DNA from: Asticcacaulis solisilvae
GTDB lineage: Bacteria > Pseudomonadota > Alphaproteobacteria > Caulobacterales > Caulobacteraceae
Assembly: GCF_017875235.1 (NCBI RefSeq)
Contig: NZ_JAGGMI010000001.1
Span: forward strand, 558,001-622,000
Direction: 5' to 3'
Length of the DNA: 64,000 nucleotides
In this document: piece after piece, positions 24,905-34,482 of the stretch
How the letters are laid out: each line of letters opens with the position of its first letter
How positions within the stretch are numbered: position 1 is the stretch's first letter
Program-made: the position numbers and the translations under genes
The notes under the pieces: model-generated
What the model was told of the DNA's origin: nothing
What the model saw: only the letters and a program-made list of their open reading frames with translations
The model's database searches: none

Positions 24905-27751
24905 ATGATCCTTTCCCGCAAATCCCTACTGTCCCGCGCCAGCCTGGCGGTCGTTGCCGCCCTCGTTGCCGCGCCGATCGCGCACGCCGCGCCCAAGGCG
25001 GACGCCGGGATCACCGTGCCGCCGATCGCATACAAGACGCGGGTGCTGAAGAATGGCATGAAGGTCTACTGGTCGCGCGACACGACGACGCCGAACGTCA
25101 CGGTCCAGGTCTGGTATAATGTCGGCTCAAAGGACGATCCGCACGGCCGCTCGGGCTTCGCGCACCTGTTCGAGCACATGATGTTCAAGGCGACGCGCGA
25201 CATGCCGTCGGAGACGCTCGACCGCCTGACCGAGGACGTCGGCGGCTTCAACAACGCCTCGACCTATGACGACTTCACCAACTATTACGAGGTTGTGCCG
25301 TCGGCCAGCCTGGAACGCCTGCTGTGGGCGGAATCGCAGCGCCTGGGCGCCCTGGTCGTCGACGACGCCATCTTCAAGTCCGAACGCGACGTCGTGAAGG
25401 AAGAACTGCGCCAGCGCATTCTCGCCTCGCCCTATGGCCGCCTGTTCGGCCTCTACATCCCGCAATACTCCTACGCCGCCCATCCCTACAAGCGCCCGGG
25501 CATCGGCTCGATCGAGGAACTGGACGCAGCGACCATCGACGACGTCCGCGCCTTCCATCAGAAATTCTACCGCCCGGACAACGCCGCCCTGATCGTCGCC
25601 GGCAATTTCGACGAGGCCCAGTTCAACGCCTGGGTCGACAAGTACCTGGCGCCGATCCCCAGCCACGGCGCACAGGCGCCGCGTACCTACGCCGTCGAGC
25701 CCCAGCGCACGGGATCCAGGACCGTCACCACCTACGGCCCGAACGTCCCCCTGCCCGCCTTCGTCATCACCTGGCTGGGGCCCAAGGCATCCGACAAGGA
25801 CGCCGCCGCCACCGCCGTGCTGAACGCCATCCTGTCATCGGGCAAGTCGTCGCGCCTTTATAACAGCCTGGTCTATGACAAGCAGGTCGCCGCCGAGGTC
25901 TTTTCGACCGCCGACCTGCCGGCCCAGCCGGGCCTGGTCTATGCCGGCGCCATCCTGTCCGACGGCAAGAGGCTGGACGAGGTCGAGCCCCTGCTGAAGG
26001 CCGAGATCGCCCGCGTCCGCAACGAGGCCGTCACTGCCGCCGAACTGAACGAAGCCAAAACCGAGCTGATCGCCGCCGCCGTGGCGTCGCGCGAATCGAT
26101 CGACGACCGCGCCTTTGCGCTGGGCTACGCGCTGCTGACCGAAGGCGACGCCGCCAAGGCCAACAGCGCCATTGCCGAGCTTCAGGCCGTCACCGCCGCC
26201 GACGTCCAGGCGGCCGCGAAAAAGTACCTGCGCGAGGACCGCGCCCTGACCATCCGCTACCTGGCCGAATCCGAGCGCCCGGCCGGTGAGGCTGCGACCG
26301 CACCCGCCATCCCGCAGGTCGAAAGCGTGAAGTTCACCGGTGATATCGTCACCCTGCGCCCCGAAGGCCAGCGCGAAGCCCTGCCGCCGGTCGGCAAGGC
26401 CGTCGACCCGGTCCTGCCGGCTCCGGCCGAAACCACCCTGCCCAATGGCCTGAAGGTCGTGGTCGCCAAAAGCTCCGACCTGCCGCTGGTCGCCGTCAAG
26501 CTGATCGCGCGCGCCGGCGCCTCGTCCGATCCGTCGGGCAAGGCCGGCACGATGAGCCTGATGTCCGACGTCATCACCGAAGGCACGGCCACGCGCTCGG
26601 CGCAAGCTATCGCCGCCCAGACGGAATCGCTCGGCACCTCGATCGCCTCGGCGTCGGACTGGGAGCAGTCGTCGCTCAAGCTGACCGTCGTGAAGAGCAA
26701 TCTGACACCGGCGCTCGGCATACTGGCCGACGTGGCGCAAAATCCGGCCTTTGCCGAGGAAGAGGTCGACCGCGTCCGCACCCAGTCGCTCGACGGCCTG
26801 AAAGTCAACTTCCAGCAACCGGGATCACTGGCGGGCTATGTCACGGCGCCGGTCATTTATGCCGGCACGGCCATGGGCCACGTCGCCGGTGGCACGCCCA
26901 CCTCGCTGCCCAAGGTCACGCGCGATGACCTGACGACCGCGCACAAGGGCGCCTGGCGGCCGGACAATGCCGTCCTGGTCCTGACCGGCGACATCACGCC
27001 CGAAGAAGGCTTCGCCTTGGCGAAATCGGCCTTCGGCACCTGGCAGGCACCGGCCGGTCAGGCCCTGACCGCTCCGGCGATCAAACCCTCAGGCACGGCG
27101 CGCGACGTCATTGTCGACCTGCCCGGCACCGGCCAGAGCGCCGTCATGCTGGCTAAGACGACGATCGCTCGCAACGATCCCAACTACTACCCCGGCATCG
27201 TCACGGCCAGCGTGCTGGGTGGCGGCTATTCGGCGCGCCTAAACCAGGAAATCCGCATTAAGCGCGGCCTCTCCTACGGTGCCAGCGCCGCGCTGTCGCC
27301 GCGCCTGACGACCGGCGGCTTCACGGCGGCGGCCCAGACCAAGAACGAGTCGGCGGCCGAGGTCGTGGGCCTGATCCGCGGCGAACTGGTTCGCCTGGCC
27401 ACCGCACCTGTGCCGGCGGATGAACTGACGGCGCGCAAATCGGCGCTGATCGGCAATTACGGCCGAAGCCTGGGCACGGCCGACGGCTTGGCCGGCATTC
27501 TCGGCGACCTGTCCTTCTACAAGATCAACCTGAAGGAAATCCAGAGCTACACCGCCAATGTCACCGCCGTGACTGCAGCGCAGGTTTCGGCCTTTGCCGG
27601 AACGGTGCTTGATCCGGCGAAGGCCAGCGTCATCATCGTCGGCGACAGGTCGAAGATGGGCGACGCGATTACCGCTGCCCTGCCCAAGGCTGAGGTCATC
27701 CCGGTCACCGCGCTGGACCTTGACAACCCGACCCTGAAGGCGGCAAAATAA
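24905..27751 (+). CDS. M16 family zinc metallopeptidase, two-domain, exported
   Basis: A 948-residue protein with a Sec signal (cleavage after APIAHAA). The N-terminal half has the inverted zinc motif HLFEH (residues about 90, HxxEH) and the downstream third ligand in VVKEELRQR, the mark of an active insulinase-type M16 domain. The second half, from about residue 500 (LPNGLKVVVAKSSDLPLV), is a paired M16 domain without the zinc motif. Both halves are needed to form the closed chamber. It probably degrades peptides in the periplasm. The length is typical of the fused M16B type. No partner gene is adjacent. Confidence 0.93.
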   Translation: MILSRKSLLSRASLAVVAALVAAPIAHAAPKADAGITVPPIAYKTRVLKNGMKVYWSRDTTTPNVTVQVWYNVGSKDDPHGRSGFAHLFEHMMFKATRDMPSETLDRLTEDVGGFNNASTYDDFTNYYEVVPSASLERLLWAESQRLGALVVDDAIFKSERDVVKEELRQRILASPYGRLFGLYIPQYSYAAHPYKRPGIGSIEELDAATIDDVRAFHQKFYRPDNAALIVAGNFDEAQFNAWVDKYLAPIPSHGAQAPRTYAVEPQRTGSRTVTTYGPNVPLPAFVITWLGPKASDKDAAATAVLNAILSSGKSSRLYNSLVYDKQVAAEVFSTADLPAQPGLVYAGAILSDGKRLDEVEPLLKAEIARVRNEAVTAAELNEAKTELIAAAVASRESIDDRAFALGYALLTEGDAAKANSAIAELQAVTAADVQAAAKKYLREDRALTIRYLAESERPAGEAATAPAIPQVESVKFTGDIVTLRPEGQREALPPVGKAVDPVLPAPAETTLPNGLKVVVAKSSDLPLVAVKLIARAGASSDPSGKAGTMSLMSDVITEGTATRSAQAIAAQTESLGTSIASASDWEQSSLKLTVVKSNLTPALGILADVAQNPAFAEEEVDRVRTQSLDGLKVNFQQPGSLAGYVTAPVIYAGTAMGHVAGGTPTSLPKVTRDDLTTAHKGAWRPDNAVLVLTGDITPEEGFALAKSAFGTWQAPAGQALTAPAIKPSGTARDVIVDLPGTGQSAVMLAKTTIARNDPNYYPGIVTASVLGGGYSARLNQEIRIKRGLSYGASAALSPRLTTGGFTAAAQTKNESAAEVVGLIRGELVRLATAPVPADELTARKSALIGNYGRSLGTADGLAGILGDLSFYKINLKEIQSYTANVTAVTAAQVSAFAGTVLDPAKASVIIVGDRSKMGDAITAALPKAEVIPVTALDLDNPTLKAAK

Positions 27752-27899
27752 TACCTCATTTCGCCCTCTTCCCGCTTCAGGAAAATCATGCATACTCTGT
27801 TAAGACTTTGCGGCCCAAAGTCGCAATACGCATCCGCGTCAAAATAGAACAAGAGTATCTGTGCGCGTAACCCTTTCCCTCCATCCAAAAGGTTACCCA

Positions 27900-28292
27900 A
27901 TGACTTTTCCTGAAGCCGTCAAAAGCGCGTTTAAAAATTACGCCAAGTTCGATGGCCGTGCCACGCGGTCGGAATACTGGTGGTTTGCATTGTTTGAAAT
28001 CCTGGTCCTGATCGTCTTGGTGATCCCCATGGTCGTATTCAGCGACAACAACGTGATTGCCGGCATATTCGGCTTTCTGTACCTCATCGCCGCGCTGGGC
28101 ATGATCTTGCCGGCGCTTGGACTGCTGTTTCGCCGCCTGCACGACACCGACCGCAGCGCATGGTGGATCCTGCTCAGCTTCGTTCCGTTCGGCAGCATTG
28201 TCCTGCTGGTCTTCACCTGCCTGGACAGCACGCCGGGCCCGAACAAGTACGGCCCGCGACCGGGCAAGAACGTCGCCGAGACATTTGCCTGA
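27900..28292 (+). CDS. DUF805 membrane protein
   Basis: A 130-residue protein with the DUF805 (PF05656) layout: the N-terminal FDGRATRSEYWWFALF motif, three or four membrane helices, the RRLHDTDRSAWW motif near residue 80 and the C-terminal PGPNKYGP. Family members are inner-membrane proteins of unknown role. A longer frame from 27861 was rejected because the ATG at 27900 opens directly before the conserved motif. A bidirectional terminator follows. Confidence 0.9.
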   Translation: MTFPEAVKSAFKNYAKFDGRATRSEYWWFALFEILVLIVLVIPMVVFSDNNVIAGIFGFLYLIAALGMILPALGLLFRRLHDTDRSAWWILLSFVPFGSIVLLVFTCLDSTPGPNKYGPRPGKNVAETFA

Positions 28293-28306
28293 TATCCTGA
28301 GATCAG

Positions 28307-28336
28307 GGACGGGCCGCCAGGCCCGTCCTTTCCTTT
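28307..28336. terminator. Bidirectional terminator
   Basis: GGACGGGCC and GGCCCGTCC form a perfect nine-base stem with a GCCA loop, followed by TTTCCTTT. It lies between the convergent DUF805 and EF-hand genes. Confidence 0.8.
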
Positions 28337-28991
28337 ATGCCGCAACCGAGACCGTCGCCGTCTGCGTGTCGGATGTCGCGGTGGAACTGTAGCTTTCCAG
28401 CGCCGTCATCAGTTCCTGCATCAGGGCCGCAAGCGTCTCCGCCGATGTCCCTTCACTGCTGGTTTCAGCGCCCTGCGGCGCACTACCCGGCGGCGGTCCA
28501 CCGCGCCCCGGTCCCTGTGTGGCCATCTGATCGTCGAAAGCGCTTTTTTCCTCGGCCGTGACCGATCCGTCGCCATCCGTGTCCATCTTGCCGAACAGTT
28601 CGGACGCCCTTGACGTATCGCTGCCGCCGCGCGCCGAGGCCTCCCAACTTTCCATTTCCGTCTGGGTCAGGCTGCCGTCACCGTCACTGTCGATGTCTTC
28701 CAGTGACGGCGGCGCGAACCCGCCGCCAGGCGGCGGACCGGCGGGACGCTGGCCCGGGATCTGGCCAGAAGTCTGGCCCTCCTGCGCCTGCAAAAGCCCG
28801 CTGAATGTGCCGGATGACAGCGCGCCGGTGAAGAAGGATTCGTTCTCGCTGAAGGGACCAGCGGACGAAGTTTTGGTAGTCGCACCTTGGGTTTCCGTAT
28901 CCGCTGAGGCCTCAGACGACTGGGACAGCAGCCTGGCCAATTGCGCCAGCGATTGCGTAGTTCCGGCTCCGGAATAGGAGCTGATATGCAT
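28335..28991 (-). CDS. EF-hand calcium-binding protein
   Basis: A 218-residue protein, low-complexity and Ser/Gly/Pro-rich outside two EF-hand loops: DIDSDGDGSLTQTEME (about residue 104) and KMDTDGDGSVTAEEK (about residue 140). Both loops have the Asp, Asp, Asp, Ser, Glu ligand pattern needed for calcium. No signal peptide is visible. It resembles proteins annotated as XopAW-type EF-hand proteins. An AGGAG lies six bases before the ATG at 28991. It is divergent from another EF-hand gene across an AT-rich spacer. Confidence 0.82.
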   Translation of the reverse strand: MHISSYSGAGTTQSLAQLARLLSQSSEASADTETQGATTKTSSAGPFSENESFFTGALSSGTFSGLLQAQEGQTSGQIPGQRPAGPPPGGGFAPPSLEDIDSDGDGSLTQTEMESWEASARGGSDTSRASELFGKMDTDGDGSVTAEEKSAFDDQMATQGPGRGGPPPGSAPQGAETSSEGTSAETLAALMQELMTALESYSSTATSDTQTATVSVAA

Positions 28992-29321
28992 GACGTGTCT
29001 CCTGATCAAACGCGAAAAATAGTTTTCGCGAACTCAGTGGCGCCATTCGAAATTAACAACAGGTTATTTTAAATATTATTTCAAAATATAAACAAAATAG
29101 ACTTTATATTGACCTCAAAATGAAAGAATTTAATCTCAAATACAACACAAATTACATAATTTCAAATCATTCTTTCTTAGGAAAAATTTTCCCGGCAAGT
29201 CTTGCCTGCATCATGCGCCCACTTGCCAGAGGCGAGGATTGCCGATAATCAAGAAACCGGTCGCAAATCGACCACAAAGCCTTTTTAAGCCTCGATCATC
29301 CGTTCTTCGCGAGTTCACGCC
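28992..29321. other. AT-rich spacer between divergent EF-hand genes
   Basis: This 330-base region is AT-rich in its centre (29050-29180), unlike the surrounding DNA. I see no convincing gene; a 42-codon frame near 29119 has no Shine-Dalgarno. It probably holds the promoters of both EF-hand genes. Confidence 0.5.
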
Positions 29322-30023
29322 ATGTCTCACCTGCTCCGGTCCTACCTGATCGTCGTCGCCAGCCTTGGGTCCTTGGGCCTAGCCGGCGCGGCGGGCGCGC
29401 AGATCGTCACCAGCGTGAACAGCCAGATCTTCACCTCGCCGTCGGGCCAGCCCTTCCGCGCCCCGGCCGACAAGCCCTATCCCGTCGCGGCCTGGTTCGC
29501 CGCCGCCGACGCCGACAAGGACGGCAAGATCAGCCACGAGGAATTCGACAACGACGCCAAGGCCTTCTTCGTCCGGCTCGATACGTCGAAGGACGGCTAT
29601 ATCAACTCGCCGGAAAACACGGTGTTCGAGACCAAGATCGTGCCGGAGATCACCCGCCTTGACCCGCGCGTCACCCAGCCGAAGAACTACCGCGCCCAGT
29701 ACGACCCGAACATGGGCGTCGATCAGGACCCGACGAAAGGCCGTTACCAGAAGTCGGTGCAGGGCGCGGCGCAGTACGGCCTGATCAACGAGCCCCAGCC
29801 GGTGCGCGCTGCTGACGGCAATCTCGATTTCCGCGTCTCAGGCGCGGAATGGATGAACGCGACCGGACAACGCTTCGAAATGCTCGATAAGAATGCCGAC
29901 GGTTTCCTCACCGCCGACGAACTGCCCAAGACCCCGCTGCAGGTCGCCCTGGAAGCGCCCAAGGACGAGAAGGGCAAGGGCGACAAAGGCAAGGACGGCA
30001 AGAAAAAACGTTTCGGCTGGTAG
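29322..30023 (+). CDS. Exported EF-hand calcium-binding protein
   Basis: A 233-residue protein with a Sec signal (cleavage after GAAGAQ). EF-hand-like loops are present: AADADKDGKISHEEF near residue 60, LDTSKDGYINSPEN near residue 85 and LDKNADGFLTADEL near residue 195. Between them is a long polar region without a known domain. The C-terminal 20 residues are Lys/Gly/Asp-rich. It probably binds calcium in the periplasm or outside the cell. It is divergent from the other EF-hand gene. Confidence 0.85.
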   Translation: MSHLLRSYLIVVASLGSLGLAGAAGAQIVTSVNSQIFTSPSGQPFRAPADKPYPVAAWFAAADADKDGKISHEEFDNDAKAFFVRLDTSKDGYINSPENTVFETKIVPEITRLDPRVTQPKNYRAQYDPNMGVDQDPTKGRYQKSVQGAAQYGLINEPQPVRAADGNLDFRVSGAEWMNATGQRFEMLDKNADGFLTADELPKTPLQVALEAPKDEKGKGDKGKDGKKKRFGW

Positions 30024-30191
30024 CGCTTTTCAGGGATAATTATTGCGCGAACCTTGTTTCAAACGCAATATAACCATGGAAAAACTTGAAAATCAGCTGT
30101 AAATTGCACGCCAGGCACGTTTTGCCTCGCCACGCCCGTTTGAGTGTGTTACGGGCGCTGTTTCGGTTTGGCAAGCAACGCGACGGCATTC

Positions 30192-30953
30192 GTGGGCAAG
30201 ACAGTACACAAGCTCGGTCTTTTTGGTCTGGGGGCATTCGGCCGCCTCATCGTCAAGCATCTGGCGCCCTATTTTGATATCTATGCCTGCGATCCCTCGC
30301 CGGAAGCCCGCGCCTTCGCGCATCGGCACAATGTCACCCTGTGCAGCCTTGAAGAGGCCGCGGCCTGTCGCATCGTCGTCCTGGCGACGCCGATCCGCAC
30401 GCTTAAGGCCCTGGCCGAAAAGATCGCGCCGCACGTCCATCCGCACGCCCTGGTCATTGACGTCGGTTCGGTCAAGATGAAACCGGCGGCATGGCTGAAG
30501 GCTGCCCTGCCGGAAAGCGTCTACATCCTGTGCACGCACCCATTGTTCGGGCCGCAGTCGGCGCGCAAAGGCATCCATGACCTGGAAATCGTCATTTGTC
30601 CGGTGCGTCTGCGCCGCGTGAAGCCGATTGTTCGCTTCCTGTCGGAAACGCTCGACCTCAAGGTCACGACCGCGACGCCGGAAGAGCACGACAAGGCCTT
30701 GGCCGCCGTGCAGGGCCTGACCCACCTGATCGCCAAGGTGATGAGCGGGCTCGAGCCCCTGCCGCGCGTCCACACCACCAAGTCCTACGATCTGATGATG
30801 CAGGGGATCGGCCTGGTCCAGGGCGATTCCGACGAGCTGTTCCTGTCGATTGAACGCGACAACCCGTTTGCGGCCGAGGTGCGCAAGCGCTTCTTCCACG
30901 AGATCGATTCCTTGCGCAACCGCCTGGAAGCGCATGAGACGGTGGGGAAGTGA
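30192..30953 (+). CDS. Prephenate dehydrogenase family protein
   Basis: A protein of about 253 residues with a Rossmann start, KLGLFGLGAFGRLIVKHL (GxGxxG), and prephenate dehydrogenase motifs VIDVGSVK near residue 95 and THPLFGPQS near residue 118. It should oxidise prephenate (or arogenate) to the tyrosine precursor using NAD(P). The chosen GTG at 30192 lies directly before the Rossmann strand, but no clear Shine-Dalgarno is visible and the frame is open upstream, so the start is uncertain. No other tyrosine or phenylalanine gene is adjacent. Confidence 0.85.
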   Translation: MGKTVHKLGLFGLGAFGRLIVKHLAPYFDIYACDPSPEARAFAHRHNVTLCSLEEAAACRIVVLATPIRTLKALAEKIAPHVHPHALVIDVGSVKMKPAAWLKAALPESVYILCTHPLFGPQSARKGIHDLEIVICPVRLRRVKPIVRFLSETLDLKVTTATPEEHDKALAAVQGLTHLIAKVMSGLEPLPRVHTTKSYDLMMQGIGLVQGDSDELFLSIERDNPFAAEVRKRFFHEIDSLRNRLEAHETVGK

Positions 30954-30967
30954 GTTATCGCATTAAA

Positions 30968-31163
30968 GTCCCCTCTCCCTGCTTGCGGGGTTTGGCGTGA
31001 GCGAAAGTATAGCTTTCGCAAGCCATGGGTTAGGGTGAGGGGCAGCGGTAGCGGACGCGCGCTCGGAAACAGTTTCTGCCCCTCATCCGGTCGCAAGCGA
31101 CCACCCAACGCTGGCGAAAGCTATACTTTCGCTGGCGCTATACCCCTTAAACGGGGAGAAGGA
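30968..31163. repeat. Dispersed hairpin repeat pair, family B, with extra arms
   Basis: Two family B units face each other between the prephenate dehydrogenase and citramalate synthase genes. The left arm contains GCGAAAGTATAGCTTTCGC and the right arm GGCGAAAGCTATACTTTCGC, themselves inverted copies. The whole can fold into a large cruciform. Confidence 0.75.
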
Positions 31164-31164
31164 A

Positions 31165-32757
31165 TTACTTCGCCTTCGCGCCGCGCTTGAGCAGGTGATA
31201 GGTCACGGCGTCGAACAGGGCATTGTTCGACGCGTCGATGATGTTGTGGCTGACGCCCAAAGTATTCCAGCTATGGCCCTGGTCGTCGCGGCTCTCGATC
31301 ATGACCCGCGTCAGCGCCGCCGTCGCTTCCGAGGGCGTCAGGATACGCACCTTGTAGTCCGCCAGGTGCATGGCCTCCAGTTCCGGATAGTGCGGCAGCA
31401 GCGCTTTACGCAAAGCCGCATCGAGCGCATTGACCGGACCATTGCCCTCAGCGACGGTCATGACCGTTTCGCCGCCGACGCTAAGCTTCACCGTCGCTTC
31501 GGCCACGGTATTGTGCCGTCCCTTGGCGTCGACACGGCAGTCGTCGAGCGTGCGATAGCTGTGCAGGTTGTAGAATTTCGGCAGCACGCCCAGAAGCTCG
31601 CGCGCCATCAACTCGAAGCTGGCGCTGGCGTCCTCATAGGCATAGCCCAGCGCCTCGCGCTCCTTGACAGCCTTGACCAGGTCACCGATGCGGTCGTCGT
31701 CCGGCGAGACCTCAATGCCCATCTGCTCGAAGCGGCTGAGGATATTGGCGCGGCCGGCCTTGTCCGACACCAGGATCAGGCGGCTGTTGCCGACCAGGGC
31801 CGGATCGATATGTTCGTAGGACCGGCTGTCCTTGTTCATGGCGCTGACGTGCAGTCCGCCCTTGTGCGCGAAAGCCGAGGCGCCGACATAGGCCGCATAG
31901 CGGTTGGGCGCGCGGTTCAGCCGGTCATCGACCATGCGCGACAGCTGGCCGATATGGGTCAGTTGCTCGGCGCTGATGCCGGTGTCAAAGCCCATCTTCA
32001 GGATCAGGGTCGGGATGATAGCGATCAGGTTGGCATTGCCGCAGCGTTCGCCGATGCCATTGATCGTGCCCTGGATCTGGCGCACGCCGGCCTCCACCGC
32101 CGCCAGCGAATTGGCGACCGCCTGTTCGGTGTCGTTGTGGCAGTGGATGCCGAGATTGGCGTCCGGCAGGGCGGCCTTGACCTCAGAGACGATGCGGCGA
32201 ACCTCAGCCGGCAGAGAACCGCCATTGGTGTCGCACAGCACCAGCCAGCTGGCACCGGCCTCATGGGCGGCTTTCAGGACTTCGAGCGCATAAGCGGGAT
32301 TGGCCTTGTAGCCGTCAAAGAAATGCTCGGCGTCAAATACGGCCTCACGGCCTTGCGCCTTCACGTGCGCCAGGGATTCGCCGACCATGCGCAGGTTTTC
32401 GGACTTGGAGACCTTGAGCGCCGTTTCGACCTGCCAGTCCCAGCTCTTGCCGACCAGGCAGATGGCCGGCGTATTGACGGCCAGCAGGTCTTGCAGACCC
32501 GGGTCGTTGGATGCCGAACGGCCGGCGCGGCGCGTCATGCCAAACGCCGAAATCTTCGATGTTTTCGTCGCGGGCAGGGCCGCGAAAAAGGCGTCGTCGG
32601 TCGGATTGGCGCCGGGCCAGCCACCTTCGATGTAGTCGATGCCGAAGGCGTCAAGCGCGGCGGCAATCGCCTGCTTGTCGGCTACCGTGAAGTCGATGCC
32701 TTGCGCCTGCGCACCGTCGCGCAGAGTGGAGTCATAAAGATAGATGCGTTCGCCCAT
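31165..32757 (-). CDS. cimA: (R)-citramalate synthase
   Basis: A 530-residue enzyme of the isopropylmalate/homocitrate synthase family. The ATG at 32757 starts [17 protein letters not shown], the catalytic HMGL motif; the longer frame was rejected. Later come [11 protein letters not shown] near residue 45, [13 protein letters not shown] near residue 215 and [11 protein letters not shown] near residue 245. The C-terminal third is the regulatory dimer domain that binds isoleucine in CimA. The GGWPGANP segment and 530-residue length favour citramalate synthase over LeuA. It condenses pyruvate with acetyl-CoA to give citramalate for threonine-independent isoleucine synthesis. Confidence 0.9.
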   Translation of the reverse strand: MGERIYLYDSTLRDGAQAQGIDFTVADKQAIAAALDAFGIDYIEGGWPGANPTDDAFFAALPATKTSKISAFGMTRRAGRSASNDPGLQDLLAVNTPAICLVGKSWDWQVETALKVSKSENLRMVGESLAHVKAQGREAVFDAEHFFDGYKANPAYALEVLKAAHEAGASWLVLCDTNGGSLPAEVRRIVSEVKAALPDANLGIHCHNDTEQAVANSLAAVEAGVRQIQGTINGIGERCGNANLIAIIPTLILKMGFDTGISAEQLTHIGQLSRMVDDRLNRAPNRYAAYVGASAFAHKGGLHVSAMNKDSRSYEHIDPALVGNSRLILVSDKAGRANILSRFEQMGIEVSPDDDRIGDLVKAVKEREALGYAYEDASASFELMARELLGVLPKFYNLHSYRTLDDCRVDAKGRHNTVAEATVKLSVGGETVMTVAEGNGPVNALDAALRKALLPHYPELEAMHLADYKVRILTPSEATAALTRVMIESRDDQGHSWNTLGVSHNIIDASNNALFDAVTYHLLKRGAKAK

Positions 32758-32764
32758 GGCCCAT

Positions 32765-33178
32765 CTATAGCTCTGCCGCAATTTCGGCAACCGGATTCCG
32801 GTTTTCAATAACTGTGCCAGTGGCTTGAGCAGTGGCTTGACGCGCCTTCAGCCGCTCGCCGACCTCGGCGATCTTCTGGATGACGGGCACGAATTCCTGG
32901 CCCAGGGCCGTCAGGGCGTATTCGACCGACGGCGGCGAGGTCGCCACCACCGTCCGGCTGACCACACCCTTGTCTTCCAAGTCCTTCAGCCGCGCACTCA
33001 GCATCTTGGCCGAAATCGGCCGCATGTCGGCCTTCAGCTCGCTGAACCGGCGCGCGCCACCGCTCAGGTACCAGATGACGTTGGGTGTCCAGGTTCCGCC
33101 GAGCACTGCCATGCATTCACCGACGGCGCAGCGCGGTGGCAGGGCGGGCGACATGTTTTTACGCATTTTCAGGGTCAT
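32765..33178 (-). CDS. HxlR family transcriptional regulator
   Basis: A 137-residue winged-helix regulator (PF01638). The family motif C-x4-CMAVLGGTWTPNVIWYLSGGARRFSEL lies at residues about 17-48, with Cys near residue 17 and 22 that could sense electrophiles. It is divergent from a four-gene GST operon with a 115-base spacer holding an imperfect GTAACTT-A-AAGT repeat at 33211-33226. Many HxlR proteins respond to aldehydes, quinones or hypochlorite and control adjacent detoxification genes. It lies eight bases from cimA but in a transcription unit of unclear relation to it. Confidence 0.9.
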   Translation of the reverse strand: MTLKMRKNMSPALPPRCAVGECMAVLGGTWTPNVIWYLSGGARRFSELKADMRPISAKMLSARLKDLEDKGVVSRTVVATSPPSVEYALTALGQEFVPVIQKIAEVGERLKARQATAQATGTVIENRNPVAEIAAEL

Positions 33179-33210
33179 GACAGGTTACCGTTTCGATACC
33201 CGATAATGCA

Positions 33211-33226
33211 GTAACTTAAAGTAATC
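33211..33226. promoter_or_regulatory. Possible HxlR operator
   Basis: GTAACTTAAAGTAATC resembles the GTAACTT-N-AAGTTAC sites of HxlR regulators, with three mismatches in the right half. It lies about 20 bases upstream of a TTGACG element for the GST operon. Confidence 0.35.
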
Positions 33227-33245
33227 AGGTTTACAAATGTTAGTC

Positions 33246-33272
33246 TTGACGCCTATTGTCCGCTCGCTATCC
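33246..33272 (+). promoter_or_regulatory. Putative promoter of the GST operon
   Basis: TTGACG at 33246-33251 and CTATCC at 33267-33272 (GCTATC form) resemble the Caulobacter housekeeping consensus, but the 15-base spacer is short. Confidence 0.35.
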
Positions 33273-33293
33273 ACTCAAAACAAGGCCCTGATT

Positions 33294-33905
33294 ATGAAGC
33301 TTTTTTATGCGCCGGGCGCCTGCTCGCTGTCGCCCCATATTGTTCTGCGTGAAGCCGGTGTGACCTTCACGCTCGAGAAGGTCGATACCGTTACCGGCAC
33401 GACCGAAAGCGGCGCCGACTACAGCCGCATCAACGCCAAGGGCTATGTCCCGGCCCTGCAGATCGAGGATGGCGCGGTCCTGACCGAGGGCGCCGCCGTC
33501 GTCCAGTTCATCGCCGACCAGCATCCGGATGCGAAACTGGCGCCGGCCGCCGGATCACTGGAACGCGCCCGCCTGCAGGAACATCTGAACTTCATCGCTT
33601 CGGAACTGCACAAGGCCTTCACGCCGCTCTTCAAGCCAGACTCGACCGACGAGATGAAAACGGCCGCAAAGGCCAATGTTCGCCGTCGCCTCGGCCAGAT
33701 CGAGCAGCAGCTCGCAGACGGCCGCGATTATCTGATGGGCGAGGACTTCACGGTCGCCGACGCCTATCTCTTTACGGTCGCCAACTGGGCCATCCCTACC
33801 GGCATCGGGCTTGGCGCCTGGCCGCGCCTTAAGGCCCTGGTCACGCGTATCGCCGAGCGGCCGTCGGTCAAGGCCGCCCTGGCGGCCGAAGGTCTTGCGG
33901 CATGA
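33294..33905 (+). CDS. gstA: Glutathione S-transferase
   Basis: A 203-residue GST. The ATG at 33294 opens MKLFYAPGACSLSPHIVLREAG, a beta-class GST N-terminus with the catalytic Cys near residue 10. The thioredoxin-like half ends around residue 80 (LTEGAAVVQFIADQHP), and the helical half ends near ERPSVKAALAAEG. It conjugates glutathione to electrophiles. First gene of a four-gene operon in which the next gene overlaps by four bases. Control by the divergent HxlR regulator is likely. The longer frame upstream has no signal or domain and was not used. Confidence 0.92.
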   Translation: MKLFYAPGACSLSPHIVLREAGVTFTLEKVDTVTGTTESGADYSRINAKGYVPALQIEDGAVLTEGAAVVQFIADQHPDAKLAPAAGSLERARLQEHLNFIASELHKAFTPLFKPDSTDEMKTAAKANVRRRLGQIEQQLADGRDYLMGEDFTVADAYLFTVANWAIPTGIGLGAWPRLKALVTRIAERPSVKAALAAEGLAA

Positions 33906-34276
33906 CGGCTGAACGCGCTGGCGTCGAGGTCGTGCTGAACCGCTATTTCGACGGCCTTTATCACAGCGACGCGGAGGCCTTGCGCGAAGTCCTGCACCCG
34001 CGCGCCCACTACGTGACGGTGACGGATGGCAGCCTGACCTATCATACGGTCGAAACCTACCTGCCGATCGTCGCCGCCCGGCCCTCGCCCGCCAGCCGCA
34101 ATGAGGTGCGCGCCGACCGGATCGTCTCGGTGGACTTCGCGGGGCCGGTGACGGCGCGCGCCCACGTCGAATGCCGTATCGGCCCGAAGTTTTTCACCGA
34201 CTTCCTCACCCTGATCCGCGATGGTGGCGAATGGCGGATCATCTCGAAAGTCTTCCACTACGACATAAAGGACTGA
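33902..34276 (+). CDS. NTF2-like (putative lumazine-binding) protein
   Basis: A 124-residue protein of the nuclear transport factor 2-like fold, resembling the Lumazine_bd_2 family (PF12893): VVLNRYFDGLYHSDAEALREVLHPRAHY, VETYLPIVAARPSP near residue 50 and GEWRIISKVFHYD at the C-terminus. It overlaps the GST stop by four bases (ATGA) and its stop lies two bases before the next start. Members bind or isomerise small molecules; here a role with GST in electrophile handling is inferred from the operon. Confidence 0.85.
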   Translation: MTAERAGVEVVLNRYFDGLYHSDAEALREVLHPRAHYVTVTDGSLTYHTVETYLPIVAARPSPASRNEVRADRIVSVDFAGPVTARAHVECRIGPKFFTDFLTLIRDGGEWRIISKVFHYDIKD

Positions 34277-34278
34277 CC

Positions 34279-34479
34279 ATGCCCTACGTGAACATCAAGA
34301 TCACCCCGGCGGCGACGCCTGAACAAAAGGCGGCGCTGATCAAGGGCGTCACCGACCTGCTGGTGACCGTCCTCGACAAGAACCCCGAAACGACCTTTGT
34401 CGTAATCGACGAGATCGACGCCGACAACTGGGGTATAGGCGGAGACACCGTCACTGTACGCCGGCAAAGAAAGGGCTAG
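34279..34479 (+). CDS. 4-oxalocrotonate tautomerase family enzyme
   Basis: A 66-residue protein starting MPYVNIKITPAATPEQKAAL, with Pro at position 2 that becomes the catalytic N-terminal Pro after Met removal. Length and fold signature (ILVVIDE-type strand 2, TTFVVIDEI) match the tautomerase superfamily. It could isomerise or dehalogenate enol-type compounds. It is the third gene of the GST operon, two bases after the NTF2-like gene. Confidence 0.87.
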   Translation: MPYVNIKITPAATPEQKAALIKGVTDLLVTVLDKNPETTFVVIDEIDADNWGIGGDTVTVRRQRKG

Positions 34480-34482
34480 ACC

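Noticed and set aside
31195..32811. Antisense frame of over 500 codons over cimA
   Set aside because: Composition artefact of a high-GC gene; cimA has all motifs.
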